This document shows, piece after piece, positions 48,891 through 60,541 of a DNA stretch of 64,000 nucleotides. This stretch comes from Flavobacteriaceae bacterium. Its GTDB lineage: Bacteria > Bacteroidota > Bacteroidia > Flavobacteriales > Flavobacteriaceae. The stretch spans positions 1-64,000 of the forward strand of contig JAKMEK010000092.1 in assembly GCA_022425945.1 (NCBI GenBank), read 5' to 3'. Below the pieces are notes generated by a model. The model was not told where the DNA came from, did no database searches, and saw nothing but the letters and a program-made list of their open reading frames with translations. Within the stretch, counting starts at the first letter, position 1. Every line of letters begins with the position of its first letter. The translations under genes were made by a program, and so were the position numbers.

Positions 48891-50878
48891 TGGAACAACA
48901 GAAGCAAATAATGAATCGCTTTTACCTCTTTGTTTTGGGGCTTTTCTTGTTTGCCTTTGTGTTGATTGGAAAGCTGATTTATATTCAAACTCAAGAGGGG
49001 GACTATTACCGTACTTTGGCGGAACAGCGAACAGTAAAAAATGTAATTCTACAGCCAAGCCGTGGAAATATTTATTCGGATGATGAAAGTTTGTTGGCAA
49101 CCACTGTTCCTCGTTATGAAATTCGTTGGGATGCGAAAGTGCCCAGTGAAGGTGCTTTTAACCAAAATAAAAAGGAGTTGGCGAAAGGATTGGCAGATGT
49201 TTTGGGCAACTCAGCCAATCACCAACTTTTAACTCTCGAACGAGCTAAACGAAAAGGAAATCGTTATACCCTCATCGGGCGAAATTTGACCTATTCGGAA
49301 TACAAGCAAATAAAAACATTGCCTCTTTTTTCTTTGCCATCTCTGCGAGGGGGGCTGATTGTGGAATCTAAACTCGTGCGTGAACACCCATTGGGAAAAA
49401 TTGGAGAGCGAACCATCGGCTATGAAAAGAGAGATGTAGCAGGAGATTACTTACGCGTTGGATTAGAAGGGGCTTACAGCCAGTACCTGAAAGGTGAAAA
49501 TGGTCGCAGATTAAAGCAGAAAATAGCCAATGGTCAATGGAAACCCATTAATGACAGTAACGAAAAAGAGCCTACAGAGGGCTATGATGTTTACACGACA
49601 ATCAATGTCAACTTTCAAGACATTGCGCACCATGCCTTGCTTCGTCAGCTAGAGCATTACGAGGCCGACCACGGAACTGTTGTGGTCATGGAAACAAAAA
49701 CAGGAGCCATTAAGGCAATATCAAATTTAGGTCGTACAGCCAAGGGTAAATATTTTGAAAAGCTAAACTATGCAGTCGGAACGACTTATGAGCCTGGCTC
49801 AACCTTTAAATTGATGGCCATGATCGCCGCCTTAGAAGACAAGGTTGCCAAGCCACAAGATTTGGTTGACACCAAAAAGGGTATCCTTACTTTTTACGGA
49901 AAATACAAAGTGCGCGATTCAAAAAAGGGTGGCTATGGTTTAATCCCTCTCTCTAAAGCTTTTGAAGTTTCTTCGAATACTGGAATCGTGCAGTTGATTC
50001 ATTCCAACTACAAAAAACAACCCCGTAAGTTCATTGATCGTTTATATAATATGGGGCTTAATGAGAAGCTTGGTCTTGCCATTTCTGGGGAAGGGCAACC
50101 AAGAATTCCGTATCCCTCCGATGAAAATTGGAACGGCATTACCCTGCCCTGGATGGCTTACGGTTATGGCGTTGAGCTTACACCTCTTCAAACACTTACA
50201 TTTTACAATGCCGTTGCAAATGGCGGTGAAATGGTTAGGCCACGCTTTATAGATCGTATCAATTCTTTGGAAAATGAAACGGTTAAGCATTTTGAAAAAG
50301 AAGTAATCAATCCTTCCATTTGTTCGCAAGAAACGATTGAAAAAGTTCAAAAAATGATGTTCAATGTGGTGGATAAAAAGTGGGGTACGGGTTATGCTAT
50401 CAAAGACGAGACTTTTACGATGGCAGGAAAGACAGGTACTTGTCAGGTAGATTACACCTCAGATGATGTGCAATATATCTCCAGTTTTGTAGGGTATTTT
50501 CCTGCAGAAAAACCCGAATATTCTTGCATCGTTTTGATTTATAAGCCCAACAAAAGCAAAGGCTATTACGGTGCTACCGTTGCAGCGCCAGTCTTTAAGG
50601 AAATTGCTAAAAAAATGTACTATTCTACTCCAGTAGAAATGATGGTTGAGTTAGATGCTTTGGAGCAATCCAGTGAAGATAATCCTTCAGTAGAAGAATT
50701 GGTGCTCGCCAATACTATTCCAAATTTGAAGGGAATGCCAGCAATGGAGGCGCTTTCGCTTTTGGAGCAAATGGGGCTTAAGGTCACCTTGAAAGGAAGT
50801 GGAAAAGTAATTCGCCAATCCATCAAATCTGGTAAAAAAGTTAAGCCCAATACAACCATATTACTTGAATTATCATGA
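48890..50878 (+). CDS. ftsI: Penicillin-binding protein/transpeptidase FtsI with C-terminal PASTA domain
   Basis: 662 aa; YEPGSTFKLM active site, SSNTGIV, KTGTC; C-terminal IPNLKGMPAMEALSLLEQMGLKVTLKGSGKV. Confidence 0.94.
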   Translation: MEQQKQIMNRFYLFVLGLFLFAFVLIGKLIYIQTQEGDYYRTLAEQRTVKNVILQPSRGNIYSDDESLLATTVPRYEIRWDAKVPSEGAFNQNKKELAKGLADVLGNSANHQLLTLERAKRKGNRYTLIGRNLTYSEYKQIKTLPLFSLPSLRGGLIVESKLVREHPLGKIGERTIGYEKRDVAGDYLRVGLEGAYSQYLKGENGRRLKQKIANGQWKPINDSNEKEPTEGYDVYTTINVNFQDIAHHALLRQLEHYEADHGTVVVMETKTGAIKAISNLGRTAKGKYFEKLNYAVGTTYEPGSTFKLMAMIAALEDKVAKPQDLVDTKKGILTFYGKYKVRDSKKGGYGLIPLSKAFEVSSNTGIVQLIHSNYKKQPRKFIDRLYNMGLNEKLGLAISGEGQPRIPYPSDENWNGITLPWMAYGYGVELTPLQTLTFYNAVANGGEMVRPRFIDRINSLENETVKHFEKEVINPSICSQETIEKVQKMMFNVVDKKWGTGYAIKDETFTMAGKTGTCQVDYTSDDVQYISSFVGYFPAEKPEYSCIVLIYKPNKSKGYYGATVAAPVFKEIAKKMYYSTPVEMMVELDALEQSSEDNPSVEELVLANTIPNLKGMPAMEALSLLEQMGLKVTLKGSGKVIRQSIKSGKKVKPNTTILLELS

Positions 50879-52335
50879 ATAAGCTAAAAGACCTATTGTT
50901 TGGTGTTCGTCTTGAGGCAGTTCAGGGAGATACAGATTTGCCCATTACTTCTGTTGCTTTTGATTCTCGTAAAGTAAAAGAGGGCGGCCTTTTTGTCGCG
51001 ATTAAAGGAGAGGTGGTCGATGGGCACGACTATATTCAAAAAGCGATAAGCTTGGGTGCGATTGCAATTGTGTGTGAAAATAAACCCAAGAATGCTTCGG
51101 AAGATGTTTTGTGGGTTACTTCGTCGAATAGTCGAGAGGCTCTGGCAATCATCGCGTCTAATTTCTATGATACACCTTCGTCCAAATTAAAATTGATTGG
51201 GGTAACTGGAACCAATGGAAAAACTACTGTATCTACCTTGTTGTATCGTTTATTTGAGAAAGCTGGTTATGCCTCTGGTTTATTGTCAACCATTGCAATA
51301 AAATACAACTCAGCAGATATTCCAGCAACACATACCACGCCAGATCCGTTACAAATTAATGCTCATTTGAATACAATGGTAGAAGCAGGGGTTGCTTATT
51401 GTTTTATGGAGGTTTCCTCTCATGGCATAGATCAGGATCGCATTAAAGGATTGGTTTTTTCCGGAGGGGTATTTACAAATCTATCACATGATCATCTGGA
51501 TTATCACAAGACGTTTGCGGAGTATCGAAATGTTAAAAAGCGATTCTTTGATCAATTACCAAAAACCGCTTTTGCGTTGACCAATGCTGATGATAAGAAT
51601 GGGGCATTTATGCTCCAGAACACCATGGCTACCCATAAATCATTTGGCCTAGAGAATTATGCGGATTATCAAGCAAAAGTGTTGGAAACTCAATTTACGG
51701 GTATGTTGTTGAAGATAAATCAGCAAGAAGTGTGGACTAGCCTTGTGGGTGGATTTAATGCGTCGAATTTAACCGCAGCTTACGCTGTTGCTCAAGAATT
51801 AGGGATCGCACCCATGGAAACCCTAGCAATGATAAGTGAACTAAGCAATGTAAAAGGGCGTTTTCAAACCTTAGCCACTCCCAATAAGGCAACCATAATA
51901 GTAGATTATGCGCACACTCCTGATGCATTGGAAAATGTTTTATTCACTATTCAACAAATACGAACCAAGAACGAAACCCTAACTACTTTGGTGGGTTGTG
52001 GTGGAAATAGAGATCAATCTAAGCGCCCAATGATGGGGAAGGTGGCTGCGCAATTGAGTGATAAAGTAATCTTTACGGCGGATAATCCACGTGATGAAGA
52101 TCCAGAATTGATTATTGATGCAATGGAAGCGGGTGTAAGCCCAGAGAACTACAAGAAAACCCTCCGCATTACGAATCGAGAACAAGCGATTAAGGCGGCT
52201 TGTATGACGCTGACAGCGGGAGATGTCTTGTTGATTGCTGGTAAAGGACATGAAAACTACCAAGAAATAAAAGGGATTAAATCGCCATTTGACGATTATT
52301 TAATCGCCCAAAAAATATGTAAACAACTTTTTTAA
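50875..52335 (+). CDS. murE: UDP-N-acetylmuramoyl-L-alanyl-D-glutamate--2,6-diaminopimelate ligase
   Basis: 486 aa; [43 protein letters not shown]. Confidence 0.95.
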   Translation: MNKLKDLLFGVRLEAVQGDTDLPITSVAFDSRKVKEGGLFVAIKGEVVDGHDYIQKAISLGAIAIVCENKPKNASEDVLWVTSSNSREALAIIASNFYDTPSSKLKLIGVTGTNGKTTVSTLLYRLFEKAGYASGLLSTIAIKYNSADIPATHTTPDPLQINAHLNTMVEAGVAYCFMEVSSHGIDQDRIKGLVFSGGVFTNLSHDHLDYHKTFAEYRNVKKRFFDQLPKTAFALTNADDKNGAFMLQNTMATHKSFGLENYADYQAKVLETQFTGMLLKINQQEVWTSLVGGFNASNLTAAYAVAQELGIAPMETLAMISELSNVKGRFQTLATPNKATIIVDYAHTPDALENVLFTIQQIRTKNETLTTLVGCGGNRDQSKRPMMGKVAAQLSDKVIFTADNPRDEDPELIIDAMEAGVSPENYKKTLRITNREQAIKAACMTLTAGDVLLIAGKGHENYQEIKGIKSPFDDYLIAQKICKQLF

Positions 52336-52336
52336 T

Positions 52337-53554
52337 ATGCTGTATTATTTGTTTGACTTTTTAGAAGCACAATACCAATTTCCCGGAGCAAGTCTGTTTC
52401 AGTTTTTGTCTTTCCGTGCTGCGGTTGCTGCGATGATTTCTTTGGTCTTTTCGACCTTGTATGGAAAGACAATCATTGATTTCTTGGCTAAACAGCAAAT
52501 TGGGGAAAGTATTCGTGATTTGGGTCTTGTTGGCCAAAAAGAAAAAGCAGGTACACCTACTATGGGTGGGATCATGATCATTATTAGTACACTGGTTCCC
52601 GTATTGTTGTTAGCGCGAATAGATAATATCTACATCCAACTTTTGCTTTTTACCACAGTGTGGATGGGTGCTATAGGTTTTATCGACGATTACATCAAGA
52701 TTTTCAAAAAAGATAAGGAAGGACTCAAGGGTAAATTCAAAGTTTTGGGGCAAATTTTATTGGGAATAGTCGTTGGTGCTACCCTCTATTTTCATCCAGA
52801 AGTTACTGTTCGACAAGAGGTGCCCCCTAATCAAACAGTTGTTGCAGAAGAGCGATCATCGTTCAAGGCAGATGAAAAATCGACGATTACCACTATCCCA
52901 ATGTTTAAGAATAACGAATTTGATTACGCAGATCTAATTGCTTGGATTCCGGGTGCTAAGTCATGGGCATGGATCATCTTTATTCCCATTGTCATTTTTA
53001 TTGTTACAGCTATTTCAAATGGAGCCAATCTTACTGATGGTATTGATGGACTTGCTGCGGGTAGTTCCGCAATTATGGTTTTTACCCTTGGCATTTTCGC
53101 ATGGGTTTCTGGAAATGTTATTTTCTCTGATTACCTCAATATAATGTATATACCAAATGCGGGAGAGATTTCTGTTTTCGTTGCTGCATTCCTAGGGGCA
53201 TTGATTGGGTTTCTATGGTACAACACTTATCCTGCACAAGTTTTTATGGGCGACACAGGGAGTTTAACCATTGGAGCAATCATTGCTGTTATTGCAATCA
53301 TGATTCGAAAGGAGCTTCTCCTTCCACTCTTGTGTGGAGTGTTCTTGGTTGAAAATTTATCTGTCGTTCTTCAGGTAAGCTATTTCAAATACACCAAAAA
53401 GAAAACGGGCGTTGGGAAGCGAATTTTTCTTATGTCCCCGATTCATCATCATTATCAGAAAATGGGCTACCATGAGAGTAAAATTGTTGCTCGTTTTTGG
53501 ATTGTCGGTATTTTATTGAGCATACTAACCATTGTAACCTTAAAACTGCGTTAA
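52337..53554 (+). CDS. mraY: Phospho-N-acetylmuramoyl-pentapeptide-transferase
   Basis: 405 aa; [57 protein letters not shown]. Confidence 0.96.
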   Translation: MLYYLFDFLEAQYQFPGASLFQFLSFRAAVAAMISLVFSTLYGKTIIDFLAKQQIGESIRDLGLVGQKEKAGTPTMGGIMIIISTLVPVLLLARIDNIYIQLLLFTTVWMGAIGFIDDYIKIFKKDKEGLKGKFKVLGQILLGIVVGATLYFHPEVTVRQEVPPNQTVVAEERSSFKADEKSTITTIPMFKNNEFDYADLIAWIPGAKSWAWIIFIPIVIFIVTAISNGANLTDGIDGLAAGSSAIMVFTLGIFAWVSGNVIFSDYLNIMYIPNAGEISVFVAAFLGALIGFLWYNTYPAQVFMGDTGSLTIGAIIAVIAIMIRKELLLPLLCGVFLVENLSVVLQVSYFKYTKKKTGVGKRIFLMSPIHHHYQKMGYHESKIVARFWIVGILLSILTIVTLKLR

Positions 53555-54888
53555 TGAAAAAGCTAGTCGTTTTAGGGGGAGGTGAAAGCGGGAAAGGAAC
53601 AGCTATTTTAGGTCATCAACTGGGCTATGATGTGTTTGTGTCTGATGCTGGATTAATCTCTTCTGAAGTGAAAACACGACTAGATTCTATCGGGGTTTCT
53701 TGGGAAGAAGGACAGCATACAATGGATCGTATTTTGACGGCAGACATTGTGATGAAGAGTCCTGGTATACCCAACCACGTTCCGCTCATCAAGCAATTGC
53801 GTGTAGCAGGAATTAGTATTCAATCTGAAATTGAATTTGCAAGTCAACACACTCCAGCCAAGTTAATCGGTATAACAGGGAGTAATGGTAAAACAACTAC
53901 GACACTTTTAATACATCATATCCTAAAAGAGGCAGGGCTTAATGTCGGTATTGCAGGAAATATTGGTGAAAGTTTCGCTCAAAAAGTTGCTGAAAATGAT
54001 CATGACTTTTATGTCTTGGAGATCAGTAGCTTTCAGCTAGATGATATTCAAACTTTTGCACCTGAAATTGCTGTTATAACCAATATAACGCCCGATCATC
54101 TGGATCGTTACAATGATGATTTTTCGCTTTACATAAAATCAAAGTTGCGAATAGCGGCCAATCAAAATCCAAACCAGTTTTTGCTTTTCAACGCAGACGA
54201 TCCTGTGTTGGTAGAGGCGTTAAAGTCGTCTTCTACTGTTGCAAAGAAATTGCCCTTTGGGTTCACTAATACATCGCCAATTGGAGCATCCTATGCGAAC
54301 GAAGAAATTAAACTAATTGAACAAAAATCCACCACTATGATATCTACAACTCAATTTCCTTTACAAGGAAGACACAATTTACTCAATGCCATGGCAGCAG
54401 TCTCTGTAGCTCGCCTTTTGGATGTTAGTAAAGATTCTATTCGTGAAAGTTTGTTAAGTTTTACCAAGGTAGAACACCGTTTGGAACGCGTGTTAAAAAT
54501 TCAAAACAGAACCTACATTAATGATTCTAAGGCAACCAATGTAAATGCTACTTTTTATGCCCTAGAAAGTATGGAAGGACAAACGGTTTGGATTGTTGGT
54601 GGAGTAGATAAAGGAAATGACTATGCTGCCCTTTTGCCTTTGGTTCGAGAAAAGGTTAAGGCAATCGTTTGCTTGGGGGTAGACAATGAAAAAATTATCG
54701 ATGCTTTTTCACCGGTTGTTGATTTGATGGTTGAGACAGAATCCATGAAAGAGGCCGTAAAAATTGCCCATAAGATAGCAGACAAAAAAGAATATGTTTT
54801 GTTGTCACCGGCTTGTGCTAGTTTTGATCTTTTTGAAAATTATGAGGATCGTGGAAATCAATTTAAAGCAGCAATTCGCGAATTATAA
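53554..54888 (+). CDS. murD: UDP-N-acetylmuramoylalanine--D-glutamate ligase
   Basis: Start re-set to [20 protein letters not shown] (TAATG overlap with mraY); ITGSNGKTTTTLLI, LDRYNDDF, SKATNVNATFYAL, LLSPACASFDLFENYEDRG. Confidence 0.95.
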   Translation: MKKLVVLGGGESGKGTAILGHQLGYDVFVSDAGLISSEVKTRLDSIGVSWEEGQHTMDRILTADIVMKSPGIPNHVPLIKQLRVAGISIQSEIEFASQHTPAKLIGITGSNGKTTTTLLIHHILKEAGLNVGIAGNIGESFAQKVAENDHDFYVLEISSFQLDDIQTFAPEIAVITNITPDHLDRYNDDFSLYIKSKLRIAANQNPNQFLLFNADDPVLVEALKSSSTVAKKLPFGFTNTSPIGASYANEEIKLIEQKSTTMISTTQFPLQGRHNLLNAMAAVSVARLLDVSKDSIRESLLSFTKVEHRLERVLKIQNRTYINDSKATNVNATFYALESMEGQTVWIVGGVDKGNDYAALLPLVREKVKAIVCLGVDNEKIIDAFSPVVDLMVETESMKEAVKIAHKIADKKEYVLLSPACASFDLFENYEDRGNQFKAAIREL

Positions 54889-56090
54889 TGCAAAATAAAC
54901 CCAAACTCATACAAGGTGATTTAGTGCTGTGGGGAATCCTGGCTTTGTTGGCTTTGTTTTCTTTTTTTCCTGTATTTAGTGCGAGCTCCAACTTGAGCTA
55001 TGTTGTCGGAAATGGGACGCCTTGGGGGCATTTGTTCAAGCATATGTTCATTTTGGTGATGGGTTTCGTTTTCATGATCGGAATGCACAAAATTCCCTTC
55101 CATTATTTTAAAGGAATATCAATTTTGTTGCTTCCTGTAGTGGTGGTCTTGTTGATTTATACGGTATCACAAGGAACCATGATAGGTGGTGCAAATGCTA
55201 GTCGATGGATCCGTATCCCATTTGTAGGAATTGGTTTTCAGACCTCTACTTTAGCCTCGCTGGTTTTAATGATGTATGTGGCGCACTATTTGGATAAAAA
55301 TAAAGATAAAAACCTTCGGTTTAGTCAAACCTTAGTTCCGCTTTGGTTGCCCGTGGGGATCATTCTTGCTTTGGTATTGCCAGCGAATTTATCTACGGCA
55401 GTCATTGTGTTTGCCATGGTGTCTTTACTTGCTTTTTTGGGAGGATATCCAATAAAGTATTTATTGGTCATTTTTGGTGTGGGTATCTTGGGTTTTGTCA
55501 TGTTTGTATTGGCCGCAAAAGCTTTCCCAGAAAGTATGCCCAATCGTGTCGATACATGGATCAGCAGAATTGATAACTTTCGTGAACCCACTTCGGGGGC
55601 TGATGGAAATTATCAGGTAGAACGCGCAAAAATTGCCATCGCTACAGGGGGGGTAACAGGCTTGGGCGTTGGTAAAAGTGTCATGAAGAATTTTCTACCG
55701 CAAAGTAGTTCCGACTTTATCTATGCCATTATTGTGGAAGAATTTGGATTAGTGGGGGGTGTGACCATCATTTTGTTGTATCTGCTCATTCTTTTTCGCA
55801 TCATTATCATTGCACATAAAACCACTTCGGTTTATGGAAAATTATTGGTTATGGCCGTCGGTTTGCCGGTCATCGTTCAGGCTTTCATTAATATGGGGGT
55901 CGCCTTAAATGTTTTTCCAGTTACTGGACAAACATTACCTATGGTGAGTAGCGGGGGGACTGCTGCATGGATGACCTGTATCGCTTTTGGAATAATCCTA
56001 AGTATAAGTGTGGCTCAAGAAAAATCTTCTCAAGAAGAAGAGGAAATTAATGAAGAAAACCCATTAGCTGTATTAAGTGAAGCAATCTAA
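54888..56090 (+). CDS. ftsW: SEDS-family glycosyltransferase FtsW
   Basis: 400 aa polytopic; GGANASRWIRIPFVGIGFQ, PQSSSDFIYAIIVEEFGLVGG, FPVTGQTLPMVSSGGTA. Confidence 0.94.
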   Translation: MQNKPKLIQGDLVLWGILALLALFSFFPVFSASSNLSYVVGNGTPWGHLFKHMFILVMGFVFMIGMHKIPFHYFKGISILLLPVVVVLLIYTVSQGTMIGGANASRWIRIPFVGIGFQTSTLASLVLMMYVAHYLDKNKDKNLRFSQTLVPLWLPVGIILALVLPANLSTAVIVFAMVSLLAFLGGYPIKYLLVIFGVGILGFVMFVLAAKAFPESMPNRVDTWISRIDNFREPTSGADGNYQVERAKIAIATGGVTGLGVGKSVMKNFLPQSSSDFIYAIIVEEFGLVGGVTIILLYLLILFRIIIIAHKTTSVYGKLLVMAVGLPVIVQAFINMGVALNVFPVTGQTLPMVSSGGTAAWMTCIAFGIILSISVAQEKSSQEEEEINEENPLAVLSEAI

Positions 56091-57177
56091 TTACATCGTA
56101 TCGGGAGGGGGGACTGGCGGCCACATCTATCCTGCATTGGCCATTGCAAATCAAATCAAAGTAGTGGATCCAAACGCCTCAATTGTTTTTGTTGGCGCCT
56201 TGGGGAAAATGGAAATGGAGAAAGTTCCTCAGGCTGGCTATGTTATTCATGGAATTTGGATTTCGGGAATTCAGCGAACGAAGCTGTGGAAAAACCTATT
56301 CTTTCCGTTTAAACTTCTAGTTAGTTTTTTTCAGGCACTGGTTATTTGGTTGCGTTATCGACCCCAAATTATGATAGGAACCGGAGGTTTTGCTAGCGGA
56401 CCAATGTTGTTTGTGGGTGGTCTTATGGGGAGCAAAACATTTCTACAAGAACAAAATTCATATCCCGGCATAACGAATAAATTATTGGCTAAAAAAGCCA
56501 AGGGGATTTCTGTGGCTTACCCAAATATGGAGTGTTATTTCCCAAAGGATAAAATACATTACACAGGAAATCCAGTGAGGGAATCTCTTTTGAATGTTGA
56601 AGCTCTTCGGGAAAAAGGATTGGCGCATTTCGATCTAGATCCCGATAAAAAAACACTGGTTGTACTTGGTGGGAGCCTTGGGGCTAGAGCCATAAATGAA
56701 TTGGTTGCCAAACATGTTGACATGTTTTTAGAATTGGATCTTCAGCTTGTTTGGCAGTGTGGTAAAATGTATCATAATGAATATGTTTCCTACAGTTCAG
56801 AAAAGCTAAAGATTCATTCTTTTGTCAAAGAAATGGATTGCCTCTATGCGGCTGCAGATGTTATTATCTCTAGAGCAGGTGCCTCCAGCATTTCTGAATT
56901 AGCCATAGTGGCAAAGCCACTAATTTTAATTCCTTCTCCAAATGTGGCTGAAAATCATCAGCACAAGAATGCGCAGGTTTTGGAGGAAAGGGGGGCTGCT
57001 ATTTTGTTGAGTGAATCTGAGGCTATGACAACATTTCCATCTGTACTTAAAGCTTTGCTAGATTCTACAGAGCAGCAAATGAGCATGACTGAGTCCCTGC
57101 GAAAAATGGCGCTTCCTACTGCCACCAAAACGATTGTTAAACATATACAAGAATTAGTTTCCTCTCATGCAGAATAG
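56077..57177 (+). CDS. murG: UDP-N-acetylglucosamine--N-acetylmuramyl-(pentapeptide) pyrophosphoryl-undecaprenol N-acetylglucosamine transferase
   Basis: 366 aa; VSGGGTGGHIYPALAIA, GTGGFASGP, EQNSYPGITNK, SRAGASSISELA; GTG start overlapping ftsW by 14 nt. Confidence 0.96.
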   Translation: MKQSNYIVSGGGTGGHIYPALAIANQIKVVDPNASIVFVGALGKMEMEKVPQAGYVIHGIWISGIQRTKLWKNLFFPFKLLVSFFQALVIWLRYRPQIMIGTGGFASGPMLFVGGLMGSKTFLQEQNSYPGITNKLLAKKAKGISVAYPNMECYFPKDKIHYTGNPVRESLLNVEALREKGLAHFDLDPDKKTLVVLGGSLGARAINELVAKHVDMFLELDLQLVWQCGKMYHNEYVSYSSEKLKIHSFVKEMDCLYAAADVIISRAGASSISELAIVAKPLILIPSPNVAENHQHKNAQVLEERGAAILLSESEAMTTFPSVLKALLDSTEQQMSMTESLRKMALPTATKTIVKHIQELVSSHAE

Positions 57178-58495
57178 TACATTTTATTTTATCGGTATAG
57201 GAGGGATTGGGATGTCTTCTATTGCTCGTTATCTAATTGGATTGGGCGCAAAAGTCGGAGGATATGACAAAACTCCTTCGGCGATTACGGCTTCCTTGGT
57301 CGATAATGGAGCATGCATTACTTTCGATGAAGGGGTAGCGGCTATTCCTAGTGCTTTTAAACAAAAAGAAACTCGTGTGATTTTCACACCTGCAATACCT
57401 GCCAATCATTCGCAATTGCAGTTTTATCAAAAGCAGGGCAACAACTTACTAAAACGCGCTGCTTTTTTAGGAGAAATAACAAAAGAAATGTCAACGCTAG
57501 CGGTTGCTGGAACACATGGAAAGACAACAACGACGTCAATATTAGCTCACTTCTTTTTGTGTTTAGATTCGCCTTTTACGGCTTTTGTGGGTGGAGTTAT
57601 GAATGCGCAGCAGACCAATTTAATCTCAACGGGCAATAGGGTTGCTCTCGTAGAAGCTGATGAATTTGATCGGTCTTTTTTAGCCCTTTCACCAAAAATA
57701 GCTTGCATTACTTCTACCGATGCAGATCATTTGGACATCTATGGGACGGCCGAAGAATTATCCGATTCCTATCGCGCTTTTGGGGAAAGGGTGAGCGATG
57801 TGCTTGTCCTTGAAAAACGGGTTCCTCTCGATGGAGTTACGTATAGTATTTATGAAAAGGCCGATTACTTTATAACTGCGATTAGGCCAGAAGGGTTCGG
57901 TTATCGTTTTGATTTGCAATCTCCTAAAGGAAGCTATGATGATCTTTATTTCAGCCAACTGGGTTTGCATAATCTCTCGAACGCATTGGCTGCTTTTGCA
58001 ATGGCAAGTGAGTTTGGCTTAAAAGAGCAGTTGCTTACCAAGGCCTTCGGAAGTTTTGAAGGAGTGAATCGAAGATTACAATTGATCGTAGAAAATGATC
58101 AACATGTGTTGATCGATGATTATGCGCACCATCCAACTGAAATTAATGCAGTCTTTGAAACCCTTGAAAATGCCTATCCTGATGAGCAGAAAAGTGTAAT
58201 TTTTCAACCGCATTTGTTTACGCGTACACGTGATTTTATGGATGATTTTGCTGCGTCTCTATCTCAGTTTGATGAGGTTATATTGCTCTCTATATATCCT
58301 GCTCGTGAACTGCCGATTCCTGGAGTTGATGCAGAAGCCTTGGCCAAAAAAATCGATTCTAAGAAGACGGTTACTGTGGTTGAAAAAGACCAATTGCTTC
58401 AAAGGGTTAAAGGCTTAACACCCCGTGTTAAAGTGGTCTTGGGTGCTGGAGATATTGGACTTGAAGTTGAAAAAATAAAGCAAATACTAGCCTGA
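57167..58495 (+). CDS. murC: UDP-N-acetylmuramate--L-alanine ligase
   Basis: 442 aa; FIGIGGIGMSSIARYL, GTHGKTTTTSILA, EADEFDRSFL, DDYAHHPTEI. Confidence 0.96.
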   Translation: MQNSTFYFIGIGGIGMSSIARYLIGLGAKVGGYDKTPSAITASLVDNGACITFDEGVAAIPSAFKQKETRVIFTPAIPANHSQLQFYQKQGNNLLKRAAFLGEITKEMSTLAVAGTHGKTTTTSILAHFFLCLDSPFTAFVGGVMNAQQTNLISTGNRVALVEADEFDRSFLALSPKIACITSTDADHLDIYGTAEELSDSYRAFGERVSDVLVLEKRVPLDGVTYSIYEKADYFITAIRPEGFGYRFDLQSPKGSYDDLYFSQLGLHNLSNALAAFAMASEFGLKEQLLTKAFGSFEGVNRRLQLIVENDQHVLIDDYAHHPTEINAVFETLENAYPDEQKSVIFQPHLFTRTRDFMDDFAASLSQFDEVILLSIYPARELPIPGVDAEALAKKIDSKKTVTVVEKDQLLQRVKGLTPRVKVVLGAGDIGLEVEKIKQILA

Positions 58496-58496
58496 G

Positions 58497-59204
58497 ATGA
58501 AAACAACGAATAAGCTATTCTTTATATTCGTTTCATTCCTACTTATAGGAATAAGTGGATTTGCTGTATTCAAATCTAATCAACGTACTGTCAGTAGTTT
58601 AGATGTTTTGTTTAAAGAAAATGAAGCACGATTTTTATCTTCAGAAATCGTTAATAAGATGTTGATACAAAGCAACGACAGTTTGTTGTTTAAGCAGAAA
58701 GATGTAGTAGCTTTGAAAGTAATGGAGCAACAATTGTTGGCACACCCAATGATTGAAAATGTTCAATTATACACTATTCCGCAAGGAGAATTATTTGTAG
58801 AGGTCGAAGAAAGAACCCCAGTTCTTCGTGTCATAGGTAAGAAGTCGTTTTACATCGACAATACCGGTGCTAAAATGCCTTTATCAAAGCGATATACAGC
58901 GACAGTTCCCTTGTATTATGGTGCCATCGAAGACGCAAATTTGAAGCAGGTGTTGGCTTTGGTTGAGGCGGCCGGGAATGATTCTTTTCTTCAGCAAGAA
59001 ATGATTCACTTGAAGATGGAAAACAATCAATTGGTAATGGGATTACGATCTCATCCTTTTGAAGTTATTTGGGGGAAAGCAAATGGTTTTGCAGTTAAAG
59101 TAAACAAACTTAAACGTGTGTGCGCTTACTACACCAATACCGAGCTTTCACTGCCCGTGAGATTAAATTTAACCTATTCGCAACAAGTAGTTGCGAGCTA
59201 TTGA
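58497..59204 (+). CDS. ftsQ: Cell division protein FtsQ
   Basis: 235 aa; N-terminal TM, POTRA-like region, EVEERTPVLRV; between murC and ftsA. Confidence 0.85.
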   Translation: MKTTNKLFFIFVSFLLIGISGFAVFKSNQRTVSSLDVLFKENEARFLSSEIVNKMLIQSNDSLLFKQKDVVALKVMEQQLLAHPMIENVQLYTIPQGELFVEVEERTPVLRVIGKKSFYIDNTGAKMPLSKRYTATVPLYYGAIEDANLKQVLALVEAAGNDSFLQQEMIHLKMENNQLVMGLRSHPFEVIWGKANGFAVKVNKLKRVCAYYTNTELSLPVRLNLTYSQQVVASY

Positions 59205-59211
59205 CTAGGAT

Positions 59212-60531
59212 ATGGAAAATAACAAAATAGCCGTTGGCTTAGACATTGGAACCACAAAAATTGTGGTTATGGTCGGCCAAAAAAATGAGTTTGACAAAGT
59301 TGAAATTCTTGGAATCGGGAAGTCCAAAAGTTTAGGTGTTCATCGCGGTGTGGTGAACAATATCACCCAAACTATTCAGTCCATTCAGCAAGCTACACTA
59401 GAGGCTAATGCAAAATCTGGCCTAGATATTAGTGAGGTAGTAGTAGGGATTGCGGGGCAACATATCCGCAGTTTGCAGCACAGCGACTACATAACACGAG
59501 AAAATGCTGATGAGGTAATCAATGAGCAAGATATTGAAACCCTAATCAACCAAGTCTATAAGCTTGTAATGCTTCCAGGTGAAGAAATCATCCATGTGCT
59601 TCCTCAAGAATATAAAGTGGATGGTCAAGCAGAAATAAAAGAACCTATCGGAATGTACGGTGGACGTCTAGAAGCTAATTTCCATGTGGTTGTTGGACAG
59701 GTTTCCTCCATTAGAAATATTGGTAGATGTATTAATAGCTCTGGCCTCGAAATGGGAAACATTACCCTTGAGCCGATTGCTTCATCTGACGCTGTTTTAA
59801 GTCAAGAAGAAAAAGAAGCTGGTGTTGCTTTAATCGATATAGGTGGGGGAACAACAGATCTGGCCATTTTTAAAGATGGTATCATTCGTCATACAGCAGT
59901 TATTCCTTTTGGTGGTAACGTTATTACAGAAGACATCAAAGAGGGATGCTCAATCATTCAAAAGCAAGCCGAGTTGTTAAAAGTGAAGTTTGGTTCTGCT
60001 TGGCCAGGAGAGAATAAAGAAACGGAAATTGTTTCCATCCCTGGACTCCGTGGAAGAGATCCCAAAGAAATTTCATTAAAAACACTTTCAAAGATTATCA
60101 ATGCTCGTGTTATTGAAATCATAGAACAGGCCTATTTAGAGATAAAAAATTATGGTCACGATGACCAAAAGAAGAAACTCATCGCCGGTATCGTTTTGAC
60201 CGGAGGAGGAAGCCAATTAAAACACCTGAAACAGTTGGTCGAATACATTACTGGAATGGATACTCGTGTGGGCTACCCCAATGAGCATTTAGCAGGTGAT
60301 ACCGATGAGCAAACCACAAGTCCAATGTTTTCAACAGCGGTTGGACTATTGATGGCTGCCCTAGAAAAAGCCCCTGCTGAAACACTTTCTGCAGCGCCAA
60401 ATGCTGAGGGAGAAGAGGGAGCTGATGTGCAGGAAAATGAGATTTTGCCAGCACCAGCACTCACGAAAAACAGAAACTCTGTCCTCGAAAGATGGACAGA
60501 TAAGTTTAAAGAATTTTTGGACAAAGCTTAA
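59212..60531 (+). CDS. ftsA: Cell division protein FtsA
   Basis: 439 aa; VGLDIGTTKIVVMVG, DIGGGTTDLAIF, VLTGGGSQLKHL. Confidence 0.95.
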   Translation: MENNKIAVGLDIGTTKIVVMVGQKNEFDKVEILGIGKSKSLGVHRGVVNNITQTIQSIQQATLEANAKSGLDISEVVVGIAGQHIRSLQHSDYITRENADEVINEQDIETLINQVYKLVMLPGEEIIHVLPQEYKVDGQAEIKEPIGMYGGRLEANFHVVVGQVSSIRNIGRCINSSGLEMGNITLEPIASSDAVLSQEEKEAGVALIDIGGGTTDLAIFKDGIIRHTAVIPFGGNVITEDIKEGCSIIQKQAELLKVKFGSAWPGENKETEIVSIPGLRGRDPKEISLKTLSKIINARVIEIIEQAYLEIKNYGHDDQKKKLIAGIVLTGGGSQLKHLKQLVEYITGMDTRVGYPNEHLAGDTDEQTTSPMFSTAVGLLMAALEKAPAETLSAAPNAEGEEGADVQENEILPAPALTKNRNSVLERWTDKFKEFLDKA

Positions 60532-60541
60532 ATAATACAAC